DNA of 64,000 bases, from positions 2,650,501 through 2,714,500 of the forward strand of contig NZ_SGXG01000001.1 in NCBI RefSeq assembly GCF_004216715.1, given 5' to 3'. The notes under the pieces were generated by a model. That model worked only from the letters and a program-made list of their open reading frames with translations, did not search any database and was not told where the DNA came from. Numbering within the stretch: the stretch's first letter is position 1; every line of letters starts with the position of its first letter. Both the position numbers and the translations under genes were made by a program. Below are positions 52,088 to 59,974 of this stretch, piece after piece. The DNA comes from Cecembia calidifontis. GTDB taxonomy: Bacteria > Bacteroidota > Bacteroidia > Cytophagales > Cyclobacteriaceae.

Positions 52088-52501
52088 ATGGCATCATTCA
52101 GAGACAAAACGGTGGATTTTTTCACCAAAGCCAAAATAGTCTATCAGGAAAAGGCAAAGGAAATTGCCGGTGAGGATGGGAAGTTGAGTAAGCTTATCCT
52201 TCAAGTCAAAGAAAGATTAGAAAAGGTTTCAGGCAATCCCAAAATAAAGGCCGCTTTGGAGCCAATCTTAGTGTTCAAAAGAATGATACAGGCCCATCTT
52301 TCCGGAGAATTTAAGGTATCCAACAAAACATTAGGCCTTATCGTCTTAGGCTTGGTATATTTCATTACACCTCTTGACTTTATTCCTGATTTTATGCCTT
52401 TGATCGGGTTTGCAGATGATCTTTCTGTTTTGCTTGCCGTTTACAATTCGGTCAAACACGAAGTTGATGCATTCAAGATGTGGGAAAAAACAAAACTTTG
52501 A
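52088..52501 (+). CDS. YkvA-family (DUF1232) membrane protein
   Basis: 137 aa. The DUF1232 signature YFITPLDFIPDFMPLIGFAD is at about residues 97-116, inside a hydrophobic hairpin. The N-terminal half is helical and basic. YkvA-like proteins are membrane-associated; their role is not established. Same strand and spacing (8 bp) as the previous gene, 19 bp before the next; likely an operon through dtd. Confidence 0.88.
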   Translation: MASFRDKTVDFFTKAKIVYQEKAKEIAGEDGKLSKLILQVKERLEKVSGNPKIKAALEPILVFKRMIQAHLSGEFKVSNKTLGLIVLGLVYFITPLDFIPDFMPLIGFADDLSVLLAVYNSVKHEVDAFKMWEKTKL

Positions 52502-52520
52502 AAAATAACGCCAAAAGACC

Positions 52521-53237
52521 ATGAAAAAAGTAGCATTTTTGGCAGGTACCTCAGGTTTGATCGGGATGCAGCTCCTGCACCAACTGATCAAAGATACGGG
52601 GTATGATGTCATCATTTCGGTTGGAAGGAGAAAATTGGCCTTGAAACATGAAAAGTTGGTTCAGGTTGAAGGGGATATGGGGCGGATTTTAGATTGGGAC
52701 CTGGAAGAAAAACTCAGGGCAGAAGACATTGGGGGGCTAATGTTTCCCTTATGGGAAGCCCTGGAAAATCACAAGCTTGAAATTCATGCCTTTTGCACTT
52801 TGGGAACTACCATCAAGAAAGCTGGCAGTCAGGCAAAATTCAAAGAGGTAGATCATGATTTTGTGGTAGGATTTGCTGCCTGGGCAAAAAAACTCGGAGC
52901 CAGTAGATTTTTAGTGGTTTCAGCTATGGGGGCAGACCCCCAGTCCAAAATTTTCTATAACAAAGTCAAAGGGGAAACAGAAGAAGATCTCAAGGTAATT
53001 CCTTTTGAGTATTTGGGAATTTTTCGTCCTTCCCTGTTATTGGGACATAGAAGCGAGTTTAGATTTGGGGAAGAGATGGCCAAGATTTTTATGAAACCTT
53101 TGGTATGGTTCAAGCTGACCCGAAATGTCCGTCCCATCTATGACTATCAGGTAGCCAAAGCCATGATCCATCATGCCAATCAGGTAAAATCAGTAAAGGT
53201 GGAAGTAATTTCTTCCGGAGATATGCAAAGTTTTTAG
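52521..53237 (+). CDS. NAD(P)-binding Rossmann-fold oxidoreductase (atypical SDR, HTATIP2-like)
   Basis: 238 aa. N-terminal dinucleotide-binding motif AGTSGLIG (residues 8-15), an acidic end of the second strand, and the mid-region HAFCTLGTTIKKAGS with ASRFLVVSAMGADPQSKIFYNKVKGETE carrying the Ser and Tyr-x-x-x-Lys-like active-site arrangement (YNKVK). This layout is shared with HTATIP2/TIP30-like SDRs. Substrate unknown; ends four bases before dtd, probably translationally linked. Confidence 0.88.
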   Translation: MKKVAFLAGTSGLIGMQLLHQLIKDTGYDVIISVGRRKLALKHEKLVQVEGDMGRILDWDLEEKLRAEDIGGLMFPLWEALENHKLEIHAFCTLGTTIKKAGSQAKFKEVDHDFVVGFAAWAKKLGASRFLVVSAMGADPQSKIFYNKVKGETEEDLKVIPFEYLGIFRPSLLLGHRSEFRFGEEMAKIFMKPLVWFKLTRNVRPIYDYQVAKAMIHHANQVKSVKVEVISSGDMQSF

Positions 53238-53240
53238 GAA

Positions 53241-53693
53241 ATGATCGCAGTGATTCAAAGGGTGTCCTCCTCTTCAGTGACCATCAATGGGTCAGTAAAA
53301 GGGCAAATCGGAAATGGACTAATGGTCTTGCTGGGTATTGAAGATGTTGACAATCAAGAGGATATTGATTGGCTCAGTAAAAAGATCGTGAACTTAAGGA
53401 TTTTTCCGGATGAAAATGGGGTGATGAACAGAAGTGTCCTCGACGTGGTCGGGGATATCCTCTTGATTTCTCAGTTTACTTTACATGCCAGCACCAAGAA
53501 AGGGAACAGGCCATCCTATATCAAAGCCGCCAAACCTGATTTTGCCATACCCATGTATGAAAAATTTATCCATGCATTGGAAAATGAACTGGGGAGACCC
53601 ATTCAGACCGGTGAATTTGGTGCAGATATGAAAGTCGCCTTGGTGAATGACGGGCCAGTGACTATTATTATTGATAGTAAGAATAGGGTGTAG
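53241..53693 (+). CDS. dtd: D-aminoacyl-tRNA deacylase
   Basis: 150 aa. Removes D-amino acids mischarged on tRNA. Family signatures are MIAVIQRVSSSSVTINGSVK, the SQFTLHAST motif (TL..ST catalytic Thr segment), KKGNRPSYIKAAKPD and the C-terminal GPVTIIID with the Gly-cis-Pro element. Length is that of the family. It begins 3 bp after the SDR gene. Confidence 0.97.
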   Translation: MIAVIQRVSSSSVTINGSVKGQIGNGLMVLLGIEDVDNQEDIDWLSKKIVNLRIFPDENGVMNRSVLDVVGDILLISQFTLHASTKKGNRPSYIKAAKPDFAIPMYEKFIHALENELGRPIQTGEFGADMKVALVNDGPVTIIIDSKNRV

Positions 53694-53901
53694 TTTTTTG
53701 GGCGGGGAGGTGGTAAAAGAGATAGGCGAGATGGGAGAGGAAAGAAGCAAGATACAAGACACAAGAAAGTAATTAAAGGAAGGGATTTTGGTAAAAAGTA
53801 AGCTCAGGTATCAGGATCCGAAGTTGGACACCCTGGACATAAAGGGAGCCCAAGGTGTCAGAGCGAAGAAGCGAGAGACCATAAGCAAGAGACCAGAATC
53901 A
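53694..53901. other. Non-coding purine-rich gap before the IS3 element
   Basis: About 200 bp rich in A and G with AGACACAAGA-like near-repeats. No gene, hairpin terminator or RNA recognised. Confidence 0.5.
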
Positions 53902-53933
53902 TGTTCTTCCCTGAATAGCGTTGACCGTTTGGT

Positions 53934-54708
53934 TCAACATTCATTAAATATTTCCATCGGGCAATCATGAGCCAGAGGTTCTTCTCTTGGGCAAACTTCG
54001 AAGGGGCTCGATGCCCCTAAGAAGTTTTTTCTTCCTTCGGTATAAACAATCACCGTCGGTCTTTCTTGGGCTTTTAAATTTAGTATATTTTTATAAAATC
54101 CCATGGGGGTGTATTTCATTTTAAATCCCCTGTGTAGTCTTATGCTGTTGTAGTTGGCTACAGCTTTCGCCACTTTTCTTTTCAGGTCGCTGAAATCTTT
54201 GATTATCCACCTTTTGAGGTATTCATTTTTTATGATTCCATTGATTCGTTCTGCGTAGGGGTTTTCCCATGCGATATTTCCCATACTGATATGGATATTG
54301 TTTTTGTTGAGCAAGGAGGTGTATTCTTTACTACTGTACTGGGAACCTTTATCTGAGTGGTGGATCAGGCCCCAAGGCTGGTATCTCAAAGTACTGAGGG
54401 CCATTTTCATAGCTTTGATATTACCTTCTGTGCGCAAGTTGTCGTTGACCGAATATCCCACGATGATCCTGGTATAAACATCAATAATGAAGACCAAATA
54501 ATAGAATTCACCATTGAGGTAAAAGTAAGTGATATCGGTTTGGATGACCTGAAAAGGTCTGTTTATGGCCATACCTTCGATAAGGTTTGGATAAGAATAA
54601 AGGCCTGCGTAAGTGGTTTTCTGGTAGTTTTTTATTTTTTTGATACCATATCCCATTTCCATGAAAATTTCACAGAATTGATCCCTTCCCATGAATTCGG
54701 GTTTCAAT
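53934..54708 (-). pseudogene. IS3 orfB, 3' part (DDE integrase domain), cut off by IS1380
   Basis: About 258 codons from the IS1380 insertion site to the stop. The rve-type integrase core is whole: VIQTDITYFYLNG (first Asp), YLVFIIDVYTRIIVGYSV, GLIHHSDKGSQYSS (second Asp) and NPYAERINGIIKNEYL (Glu). The N-terminal HTH_21-like part lies beyond IS1380 at 56356. Joining the halves across one copy of the target sequence gives MYYTLKPEFMGRDQF in frame, so the gene was intact until the insertion. Confidence 0.88.
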
Positions 54709-56382
54709 GTATACCTTAAATCCGCAGGGCGGATTTAAAAAAAGCCGAAAAAGTGGCTGAATTTATTCAATTCAGGCTTTTCCGGCTCGTTTTTTTTCAC
54801 TTATTTAGATGATACCACTCAAACTAGATAAGCGGTATGAAAATTACGAATTCGACAGAAAAAATCACACCTTTCGGAGGTTTTAATTTTGTTTTTAACT
54901 CTTTCAAAAATTCTGGTCTCCCAGAACTCATTGATAATCAATTGGGGGTTAGAGCCTTAAGGGGAGGGTTTTCATACAGTGACATTTTCGCCAATCATAT
55001 GGCTATTTTCTTTAATGGTGGCGACTGTACTGAAGATATCAATGTTCACTTGAGAGACGCACTTGAACAGGTCCCTTCATTTTCAGTATGCAGTGCCGAT
55101 ACAATTCTGAGAGGTATCAAAGAGCTTGCTGTTGATACAGAACTCTTTATAAATCCGTCCAGTGGAGTAAGCCATGAATTTAATATCAATGGAAAACTCA
55201 ACAGCTTGTTGTTAAAATCAGCTTGTAAGACCGGATTACTCAAGTCAGGTGTTGCTTACGACCTCGATTATGACAACACCGTCATTCCAACTGAAAAGTA
55301 CGATTCAAAAAAGACATATAAACACGTCTATGGATATCAGCCAGGTGTAGCTTCCATAGCACATCCTGAATTTTCACAGGCCATTCCTGTGTACGTAGAG
55401 GGCAGAAATGGCAACAGTCAGGCCAAATATTTGCAGGCTGATACACTTACACGCATGTTTGGGCAGCTTACCAATGAAAATATCCGTATCGGAAGGTTCA
55501 GAGCCGATTCAGCATCCTATCAGGAAGAAGTTCTCCGCACACTGGAAGCACATACCGAAAGCTTTTATATACGGGCAAACAGATGTGCCAAACTGGATAA
55601 TATCCTTGGAAGTATAGCCCCTGAGAAGTGGCAGAAAATACGTTTGGGTGTACAGGAAATGGAAGTTACTGACCTATCCGACTACAAACCTTTCGGTAAA
55701 GACAGGTCTTACAGGCTGGTCATTACCAGAATCAGGCGTAAAGACGGGCAGGCAGATGTGTTTAGTGGAGATGCATTTACTTACAGGGCTATTCTGACCA
55801 ATGAACATACATCGTCCAATGAAGCTGTTGTAAGGTTTTATAACGCCCGGGGTGCAAGCGAACGCTTGTTTGATGTACTCAACAATGACTTTGGCTGGTC
55901 TAAGTTGCCCTGTTCGTTCCTTGCAGAGAATACCTCCTTTATGCTTATGACGGCTATGTATGCCAATTTTTACACCTATATCATTGGAGAGTATTCCAGA
56001 AAAGTTGATTGGCTTAAGCCTACCGACAGGCTCAAGAAGTTTATCTTCAGATTTATCACTGTTTCAGCCAAGTGGATAAGAACGGGAAGAAGAGAAGTGC
56101 TCAAACTGTTCACGAGTAAGGATTACAAGCCGATTTTGAACTAAATTCAGATAAAAACCCCTCAGGAGCTCAAAAAATAAAGATTTACAGGGAAGAGGTA
56201 TGCCTTTTCCATTAAAATTGAGGAAAAAAACCGTCCATTTTATCCTCAAACCTAAAATCCATTGTCTCAAAACTATGAACACTCTTCAATCAAAGGGAAG
56301 AAATTCCCGAACTAGACCAAAAATGAACACAAACAAGCAGATTCAAATCTCCAAACTAAAATCCTGCGGATTTTAGGGTATA
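54709..56382 (+). mobile_element. IS1380-family insertion sequence with 5-bp target duplication
   Basis: The element proper is 54714-56377 (1664 bp) with ends CCTTAAATCCGC and, reversed, CCTAAAATCCGC. GTATA is duplicated at 54709-54713 and 56378-56382. A long subterminal hairpin at 54744-54786 (AGCCG...CGGCT) precedes the transposase gene, probably insulating it from outside transcription. Length is that of the family type elements. It interrupts orfB of the IS3 element. Confidence 0.92.
54837..56144 (+). CDS. IS1380-family transposase
   Basis: 435 aa, apparently intact. DDE-type (Transposase_DDE group 1): N-terminal PFGGFNFVFNSFKNSGLPEL, catalytic region AYDLDYDNTVIPTEKYDSKK (first Asp), GNSQAKYLQADTLTRMF with FRADSASYQEEVLRTL (second Asp), and RFYNARGASERLFDVLNNDF with the Glu, then the C-terminal basic helices (WIRTGRREVLKLF). 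Oriented opposite to the host IS3 genes. Confidence 0.93.
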   Translation: MKITNSTEKITPFGGFNFVFNSFKNSGLPELIDNQLGVRALRGGFSYSDIFANHMAIFFNGGDCTEDINVHLRDALEQVPSFSVCSADTILRGIKELAVDTELFINPSSGVSHEFNINGKLNSLLLKSACKTGLLKSGVAYDLDYDNTVIPTEKYDSKKTYKHVYGYQPGVASIAHPEFSQAIPVYVEGRNGNSQAKYLQADTLTRMFGQLTNENIRIGRFRADSASYQEEVLRTLEAHTESFYIRANRCAKLDNILGSIAPEKWQKIRLGVQEMEVTDLSDYKPFGKDRSYRLVITRIRRKDGQADVFSGDAFTYRAILTNEHTSSNEAVVRFYNARGASERLFDVLNNDFGWSKLPCSFLAENTSFMLMTAMYANFYTYIIGEYSRKVDWLKPTDRLKKFIFRFITVSAKWIRTGRREVLKLFTSKDYKPILN

Positions 56383-56553
56383 ATACATTTTTTCGACCCC
56401 ACATCCTGGATGGTCTTCCCTGAGCTCATCGGCCAGGATTACCAGTTGGGCAATTTCAAGATCGAATGCTTGCTGCCTTTTTTTGGCTTGTTGAACGGCC
56501 TGCTTGGTTACTCCAACAGTCCGATAAAGTTCATTGAGCGAATGGTTTATCAT
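56383..56553 (-). pseudogene. IS3 orfB, 5' part, cut off by IS1380
   Basis: Starts at the ATG at 56553, which overlaps the orfA stop, and reads INHSLNELYRTVGVTKQAVQ and ELREDHPGCGVEKMYYTLK before the insertion. In place a false ending KSAGF and stop come from the IS1380 end. This is the HTH-like N-terminal part of the IS3 integrase. Confidence 0.85.
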
Positions 56554-56945
56554 ACTTTTGTTGGATTGGAACCACCAGAGTGTGGGGTTTTGGAGTTTTT
56601 TTTAATATCGATTGAGTAAGTTTCTTTGGCCAAATCAATCATTTTTTCCAAATAATCAATCATGATCTGTTTTTGGCCAACGGTACGCTCGAGATCTTTG
56701 ACCTTTTCTTCGAGTTCTTTGAGCCTATTGGTTTGACTGTCTTTCATCTCAATTATCCTGATATTTTTTTCATTATAGGTCGAATACTTATAAATCCAAT
56801 GATAAATAACTGAGTTCACAATTCCATAATGTCGCTCCATTTGCTGAACTGTCATGATTCCTTTCTCAAAATCATCAACCAACTTACGTTTAAATTCCTC
56901 TGAAAATCTACGCTGAGAATTAATCCTTTTTCCTGTTTTTAACAT
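56550..56945 (-). CDS. IS3-family OrfA
   Basis: 131 aa. Helix-turn-helix region (RRFSEEFKRKLVDDFEKGIM, QMERHYGIVNSVIYHWIYK) followed by a leucine-zipper-like coiled coil (RLKELEEKVKDLERTVGQKQ) for multimerisation. The run of eight A residues on the minus strand (56596-56603) near its end is placed where IS3 elements make the OrfAB fusion by -1 frameshifting: the -1 frame stays open into orfB. Confidence 0.9.
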   Translation of the reverse strand: MLKTGKRINSQRRFSEEFKRKLVDDFEKGIMTVQQMERHYGIVNSVIYHWIYKYSTYNEKNIRIIEMKDSQTNRLKELEEKVKDLERTVGQKQIMIDYLEKMIDLAKETYSIDIKKNSKTPHSGGSNPTKV

Positions 56946-57053
56946 CTTTTTTCTCGGTTAAAAACGGTCAACCTATTTCAGGGAAGGACATCAAGAGGAA
57001 AAAAGTGGAGGACTTGACAGGCAAAACTCTTGGAATAACCTAATTGTAAGCAA

Positions 57054-58538
57054 ATGGAAACACTTATCAGGATTTCAGAAGCAACTGTCCGTTTTATGGA
57101 CCAATTGGTCTTTGAAAATCTTGATTTTGAATGGAAAGCAGGACAGCACTGGGCTGTTGTTGGAAACTCCGGTGCTGAATTGACATTTTTTTTAGATACT
57201 TTGCTTGGCAGGACGATGTTAACCCAGGGAAATATTTACCGCCCTTTTGCACAATCTTACCAGGAAGAAAAAACCAAAGCAGGGGAGGTGCATTCTTTTA
57301 GGGACCTGATGGCTGAGGTTTCACAAAAGTACTCCTTCAGAAATAAATCCAACCTCCAGAACTTCTACTACCAGCAACGATTCAATTCTTTGGATTCAGA
57401 GGAGGCCGCCACTGTATTTGAATTTCTTGCTGACATTGAGCAAAAACATTCCGGCGCATGGAACCTGCATTCAGTGATGCAGTTTTTACGTTTACAGGAG
57501 TTGGGGGATGAATCTTTAATCAAGCTTTCCAATGGGGAGACAAGGAGGTTGGCGATTGCCGCAGCCCTATTGAAAAATCCCAAAATCCTTTTGATGGACC
57601 AGCCCTTGACAGGTCTTGATGTACAAAACAGGGATAATTTTGATGATATCCTAAAAGGAATTAAAGCTTCAGGAATACATGTCATACTTTCAACCCATAG
57701 TTATGAAGTCCCTCAAAGCATAACCCATGTTGCTATGCTTGGGGAGAAGACAATCAAAAATATCATTAAGAGAGAGGCATTACAGGCAGGAGATTTCGAA
57801 GGCGTGACTTTAGACACTTTTGATCAGCAGCATTTGCAAAGACTGCTTTTGTCCTTAGAAAAGAAAACTTCTTGGGAAGAAATTGTCGATCTGAAACAGG
57901 TATATATCCAATATGGAGACAAAACCATTTTGGATAAACTGAATTGGACCATCCGATCGGGTGAAAAATGGCTATTAAAAGGGCCCAACGGTTCAGGAAA
58001 ATCCACCTTGCTGAGTCTGATTTTGGGTGAAAATCCTCAGGCCTATGCCAACAATATCTGGCTCTTTGGGAAAAAACGGGGTACTGGGGAAAGTATTTGG
58101 GATATCAAAAAGGAAATTGGATTTGTCGCTCCTGAATTGAGCAGGTTTTTCCCTGGTAACCAGACCTGTATCAAAGTAGTGCTTTCAGGTCTTTTTGATA
58201 CCATGGGGCTTTTTAAAAAAGTTAGCCCTGAACAAGAAAAGTTAGCCAAGGATTGGTTGGAATTATTTCGACTTTCAGCTATTGCCCACAAATTATTGAG
58301 ACAGGTGAGTTTAGAAGAGCAAAGGTTTGTACTTCTGGCAAGGGCCCTCATCAAGGTTCCTTCTTTATTGGTTTTGGATGAGGCCTCACAGGGTATGGAT
58401 GAGTTTCAGTGTTTGTTGTTTAAGAAAACAATTGATCAGGTTTGTCAAATATATCCGCTTACTATGATCTATGTGAGCCATTACCAAGAAGATATTCCTG
58501 TGTGCGTGGATAAAGTATTTGAATTAGAGCCCCATTAG
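57054..58538 (+). CDS. Two-domain ABC ATPase (ModF/PhrA-like)
   Basis: 494 aa with tandem nucleotide-binding domains and no membrane segment. The first domain (1-250) has a degenerate Walker A (GNSGAELT, residues 37-44, no Lys) but a good signature (KLSNGETRRLAIA) and Walker B (ILLMDQPLTGLD). The second has intact Walker A GPNGSGKST (310-318), and a variant signature region (LRQVSLEEQRFVLLARAL) with Walker B LLVLDEAS. The layout is that of ModF/photorepair-protein-A ATPases, which do not serve a transporter. Role here unknown; the IS3 insertion lies 63 bp upstream and may affect its promoter. Confidence 0.9.
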   Translation: METLIRISEATVRFMDQLVFENLDFEWKAGQHWAVVGNSGAELTFFLDTLLGRTMLTQGNIYRPFAQSYQEEKTKAGEVHSFRDLMAEVSQKYSFRNKSNLQNFYYQQRFNSLDSEEAATVFEFLADIEQKHSGAWNLHSVMQFLRLQELGDESLIKLSNGETRRLAIAAALLKNPKILLMDQPLTGLDVQNRDNFDDILKGIKASGIHVILSTHSYEVPQSITHVAMLGEKTIKNIIKREALQAGDFEGVTLDTFDQQHLQRLLLSLEKKTSWEEIVDLKQVYIQYGDKTILDKLNWTIRSGEKWLLKGPNGSGKSTLLSLILGENPQAYANNIWLFGKKRGTGESIWDIKKEIGFVAPELSRFFPGNQTCIKVVLSGLFDTMGLFKKVSPEQEKLAKDWLELFRLSAIAHKLLRQVSLEEQRFVLLARALIKVPSLLVLDEASQGMDEFQCLLFKKTIDQVCQIYPLTMIYVSHYQEDIPVCVDKVFELEPH

Positions 58539-58540
58539 TT

Positions 58541-59203
58541 TCACCTTTTTTGTATGTCCCGGCTATCGGTGGGGATAGAAATGGTTTCTTTGAACTTTCC
58601 ATTATTTTTTAACTTTAGTCCAGTTAGGCAGATTCCTCCGTATGCACCTGTGTCAATCCTCCAGGCCTTGGCCTGGGCATCATATTCCGGTTTGCCATCA
58701 AGCCTTGGCGTATGCCCTATTACCTGGAGCTTTTGGATATTTTTCAATGGCTTTCTGTTCCAAAGAAGGCCATTTGGGTCTAAAGAGGAAAAGGGATAAA
58801 GGGTATAAGTTGAGATTCCAGCGTGGGAAATAAAGACATACCGGTTTTCCCAAAACAAAGGAAGATCCTTCAACCAGCTGAGGTATTTGTCAGGGTCTAC
58901 ACCAGCAAGTTCAAATTTATTGAGTGTATCGGCTCCTCCATTGAATTCCCATTGCCCTTTATTATCTTTTCCCAAGAGATAATCCACCATCATTTGTTCG
59001 TGGTTGCCTTTCAAAAAAACAGTTTGTTTTTTAAAAGTCAGTTGAATTTCATAAGAAAGACGCACAGTGAGGTGGGGGAAATTACCTCTATCTACCAGGT
59101 CTCCCACTTGAATAAGCTTTTCGGTTTTAGGGTTCCAATGTTCCAATAATTTCAGATAAGTGTAGAAGCACCCGTGGACATCACCTATGACAAATAGATC
59201 CAT
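58541..59203 (-). CDS. Metallophosphoesterase, PPP-type serine/threonine phosphatase 1-like
   Basis: 220 aa, soluble. All PPP metal-site motifs are present: GDVHG (residues 7-11), GDLVDRG, GNHE and the later His motifs (FISHAGIS, VIGHTP). Bacterial PrpA/PrpB-like enzymes dephosphorylate proteins or small phosphoesters. Ends 2 bp from the convergent ABC gene. Confidence 0.92.
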   Translation of the reverse strand: MDLFVIGDVHGCFYTYLKLLEHWNPKTEKLIQVGDLVDRGNFPHLTVRLSYEIQLTFKKQTVFLKGNHEQMMVDYLLGKDNKGQWEFNGGADTLNKFELAGVDPDKYLSWLKDLPLFWENRYVFISHAGISTYTLYPFSSLDPNGLLWNRKPLKNIQKLQVIGHTPRLDGKPEYDAQAKAWRIDTGAYGGICLTGLKLKNNGKFKETISIPTDSRDIQKR

Positions 59204-59390
59204 TTTTTGCTCGATATTTTTTCTTGGTTTTTCTCATAAAACCTTTCTTAACGGTCAAACAGTCTTGATTCTCAAATAGAAAATTCGTATAATAGTCTGA
59301 CTATCAAGAAACTTGATAAACATTTTTTTTTGCTCTTGTTAGTTATACGCAAACAGTAAAATTATGTAATAAATCCAAACGTTGTCAGCT

Positions 59391-59972
59391 ATGAAACCAA
59401 CCCTTTACTTCTTTGCCTTGGTCCTAATCCTTATGTCCTGTATGAGCCAAAAGGACTTTATAGCGGAATATGATTTCAATTATTCAGGAAATTTTAAAAG
59501 GTATAAAACTTTCGGTTTTGTAGGGAATCCATTTCCGAATGATTCTTTGCAATATTTCCAAGCCATAGAAAGGACGATAGCTAACAGGCTTGGATCGCAG
59601 GGTTTCAAGATGCAGGCAGATAGGCCTGATCTCCTGATTAATTATAAGATTTTTAATGAACAGGTAAAATACAGGGGATATGAGCAGCCTAATTTTGATT
59701 TTTGGTTACAAAGAAGAAATGAAAATGTAGATATGGAGAAAGTAATGGAGACAGAGGAGCAACGAGAAAAAGACGAAAACTATAACAGAGTGAAGTATCT
59801 TGACAATAATGGTTTGCTGGTTATTTATGTCATAGATAACAGAAGGGGAAATACCATTTGGCAGGGATATTCTCCAGCCTCATTTGATTTTTTGTCGCCT
59901 GATTTTGAGACAGATTTGACCAAAGCCACCTATAGGGTAATGGATCAATTCAGGATATTGACAAGGAATTAA
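59391..59972 (+). CDS. DUF4136-family lipoprotein
   Basis: 193 aa from the ATG at 59391. Lipobox LMSC, then AEYDFNYSGNFKRYKTFGFV, FQAIERTIANRLGSQGFKMQ with DRPDLLINYKI, and NTIWQGYSPASFDF with TYRVMDQF at the end: the DUF4136 pattern of outer-membrane-associated lipoproteins. Function unknown. It converges on the GH3 gene with 2 bp between stops. Confidence 0.88.
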   Translation: MKPTLYFFALVLILMSCMSQKDFIAEYDFNYSGNFKRYKTFGFVGNPFPNDSLQYFQAIERTIANRLGSQGFKMQADRPDLLINYKIFNEQVKYRGYEQPNFDFWLQRRNENVDMEKVMETEEQREKDENYNRVKYLDNNGLLVIYVIDNRRGNTIWQGYSPASFDFLSPDFETDLTKATYRVMDQFRILTRN

Positions 59973-59974
59973 AA

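Larger units (their letters stand above)
53902..56990 (-). mobile_element. IS3-family (IS150-group-like) element interrupted by IS1380
   Basis: Left end TGTTCTTCCCTGAATAGCG (from 53902) and right end, reversed, TGTCCTTCCCTGAAATAGG (to 56990) form the terminal inverted repeats. TCA flanks both sides (53899-53901 and 56991-56993), a 3-bp target duplication. Net length without the IS1380 insertion and its duplication is about 1.42 kb, the size of an IS150-type element. It carries orfA and a split orfB on the minus strand and has inserted between dtd and the ABC gene. Confidence 0.9.

Noticed and set aside
53694..53901. Possible small RNA or gene in the purine-rich gap
   Set aside because: No hairpin with T-run, no open frame with plausible start, only low-complexity near-repeats.
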